Positions 63,701 to 64,000 of a stretch of DNA of 64,000 nt are shown here, piece after piece. Position numbers and translations under genes: made by a program. Under the pieces are notes generated by a model. It ran no database searches. It was not told the DNA's origin and was given only the letters and a program-made list of their open reading frames with translations. This stretch comes from Methanohalophilus mahii DSM 5219. GTDB taxonomy: Archaea > Halobacteriota > Methanosarcinia > Methanosarcinales > Methanosarcinaceae. The DNA is taken from contig NC_014002.1 of the NCBI RefSeq assembly GCF_000025865.1, positions 1,488,001 through 1,552,000 on the forward strand, in the 5' to 3' direction. Position 1 is the stretch's first letter. The number at the start of each line of letters is the position of its first letter.

Positions 63701-64000
63701 TTGTTAAAAGAAGCTATGTTCTATGAGCAACTTGAGGATAAAAAGGTACGTTGCAATTTATGTAATCACAGGTGTCATATAGCAGAAGGTAAAACCGGAA
63801 TTTGCAGGGTGCGACAGAATAAGGAAGGAAAACTATATAGCCTGATCTATAATACGATTTCAAGTGAAGCCGTTGATCCGATCGAAAAGAAACCCTTATT
63901 CCATTTTTATCCGGGCACTTACTCATATTCACTCGGAACCATCGGATGTAATTTCCGCTGTAAATATTGCCAGAACTGGACCATCTCGCAGGTCAACCTG
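63701..64000 (+). CDS. AmmeMemoRadiSam radical SAM enzyme, 5' end (partial)
   Basis: The frame from TTG 63701 behind GGGGT is open to the window edge (100 codons). The N-terminal region has CNLCNHRCHIAEGKTGICRVRQN, then YSYSLGTIGCNFRCKYCQNW with the radical SAM CxxxCxxC motif. This matches the AmmeMemoRadiSam radical SAM family. The MEMO gene at 53028 on the same strand is a probable partner. The 3' end lies outside the window. Confidence 0.9.
   Translation, partial: MLKEAMFYEQLEDKKVRCNLCNHRCHIAEGKTGICRVRQNKEGKLYSLIYNTISSEAVDPIEKKPLFHFYPGTYSYSLGTIGCNFRCKYCQNWTISQVNL

Overview
The window looks like chromosomal DNA of a methylotrophic methanogen of the Methanosarcinaceae (Methanohalophilus, Methanolobus or Methanococcoides are the likely neighbourhood). 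The evidence is a mer-fpoF pair (methylene-H4MPT reductase next to the F420H2-oxidising subunit of the Fpo complex), an anaerobic cobalamin operon, archaeal lipid genes, archaeal ribosomal and RNA polymerase genes, c-type cytochromes, and acidic secreted proteins with archaeosortase tails. I see no CRISPR array, insertion sequence or prophage.

Layout. 1-2343: end of a CBS-domain protein, a riboflavin-pathway reductase, and a thioredoxin-like lipoprotein with CcdA. 2344-8142: minus-strand cobalamin operon cbiT-L-F-G(N)-G(C)-H-C, divergent from cbiP, with a perfect inverted repeat between them. 8289-14099: a FilR1-type regulator, a response regulator, a UbiA prenyltransferase, a sensor histidine kinase and CorA. 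14233-18632: trpDFEG behind two TGTACA boxes, then an AK6-type adenylate kinase. 18633-21449: a small Cys protein and the mer-fpoF-nadM operon. 21683-26255: a plus-strand redox cluster with desulforedoxin, two DUF2180 proteins, an AhpD-like protein, a surface-anchored pentaheme cytochrome c, ferredoxin, iron-sulfur flavoprotein, an FNR-like reductase and an archaeoflavoprotein. 26252-28167: a DUF429 protein and inositol-phosphate synthase.

28334-44012 is a minus-strand cell-surface region. It holds an archaeosortase B-like protease with a co-transcribed membrane protein, two secreted VPXXXP-CTERM proteins (one about 2000 residues, carrying twelve near-identical 345-bp repeats), a DUF116-like protein, a small winged-helix regulator, two small anchored proteins, and two large secreted proteins. 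One of these has a dockerin-like tail and is preceded by a highly structured leader. Strong hairpins punctuate this region and a GTTTCTAA motif recurs.

44676-47265: oxidative-stress genes (nitroreductase, rubrerythrin-like, FprA, FTR catalytic subunit). 47691-50233: serA and two archaeal hypotheticals. 50349-52942: L18e, L13, S9, RpoN, tRNA-Pro(CGG), RpoK and S2. 53028-59045: MEMO protein, mevalonate kinase, isopentenyl phosphate kinase, IPP isomerase, RNase J and a prenyl diphosphate synthase, i.e. the isoprenoid supply for archaeol lipids. 59128-63643: a type IV pilus-like ATPase, membrane platform and pilin-like protein. 63701-end: an AmmeMemoRadiSam radical SAM enzyme, cut by the window edge.

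The most unusual observations are several genes whose expected N-terminus begins at an AUA or AUU codon behind a well-placed Shine-Dalgarno, the structured leader at 44080-44198, and the redox cluster around the PGF-CTERM cytochrome.
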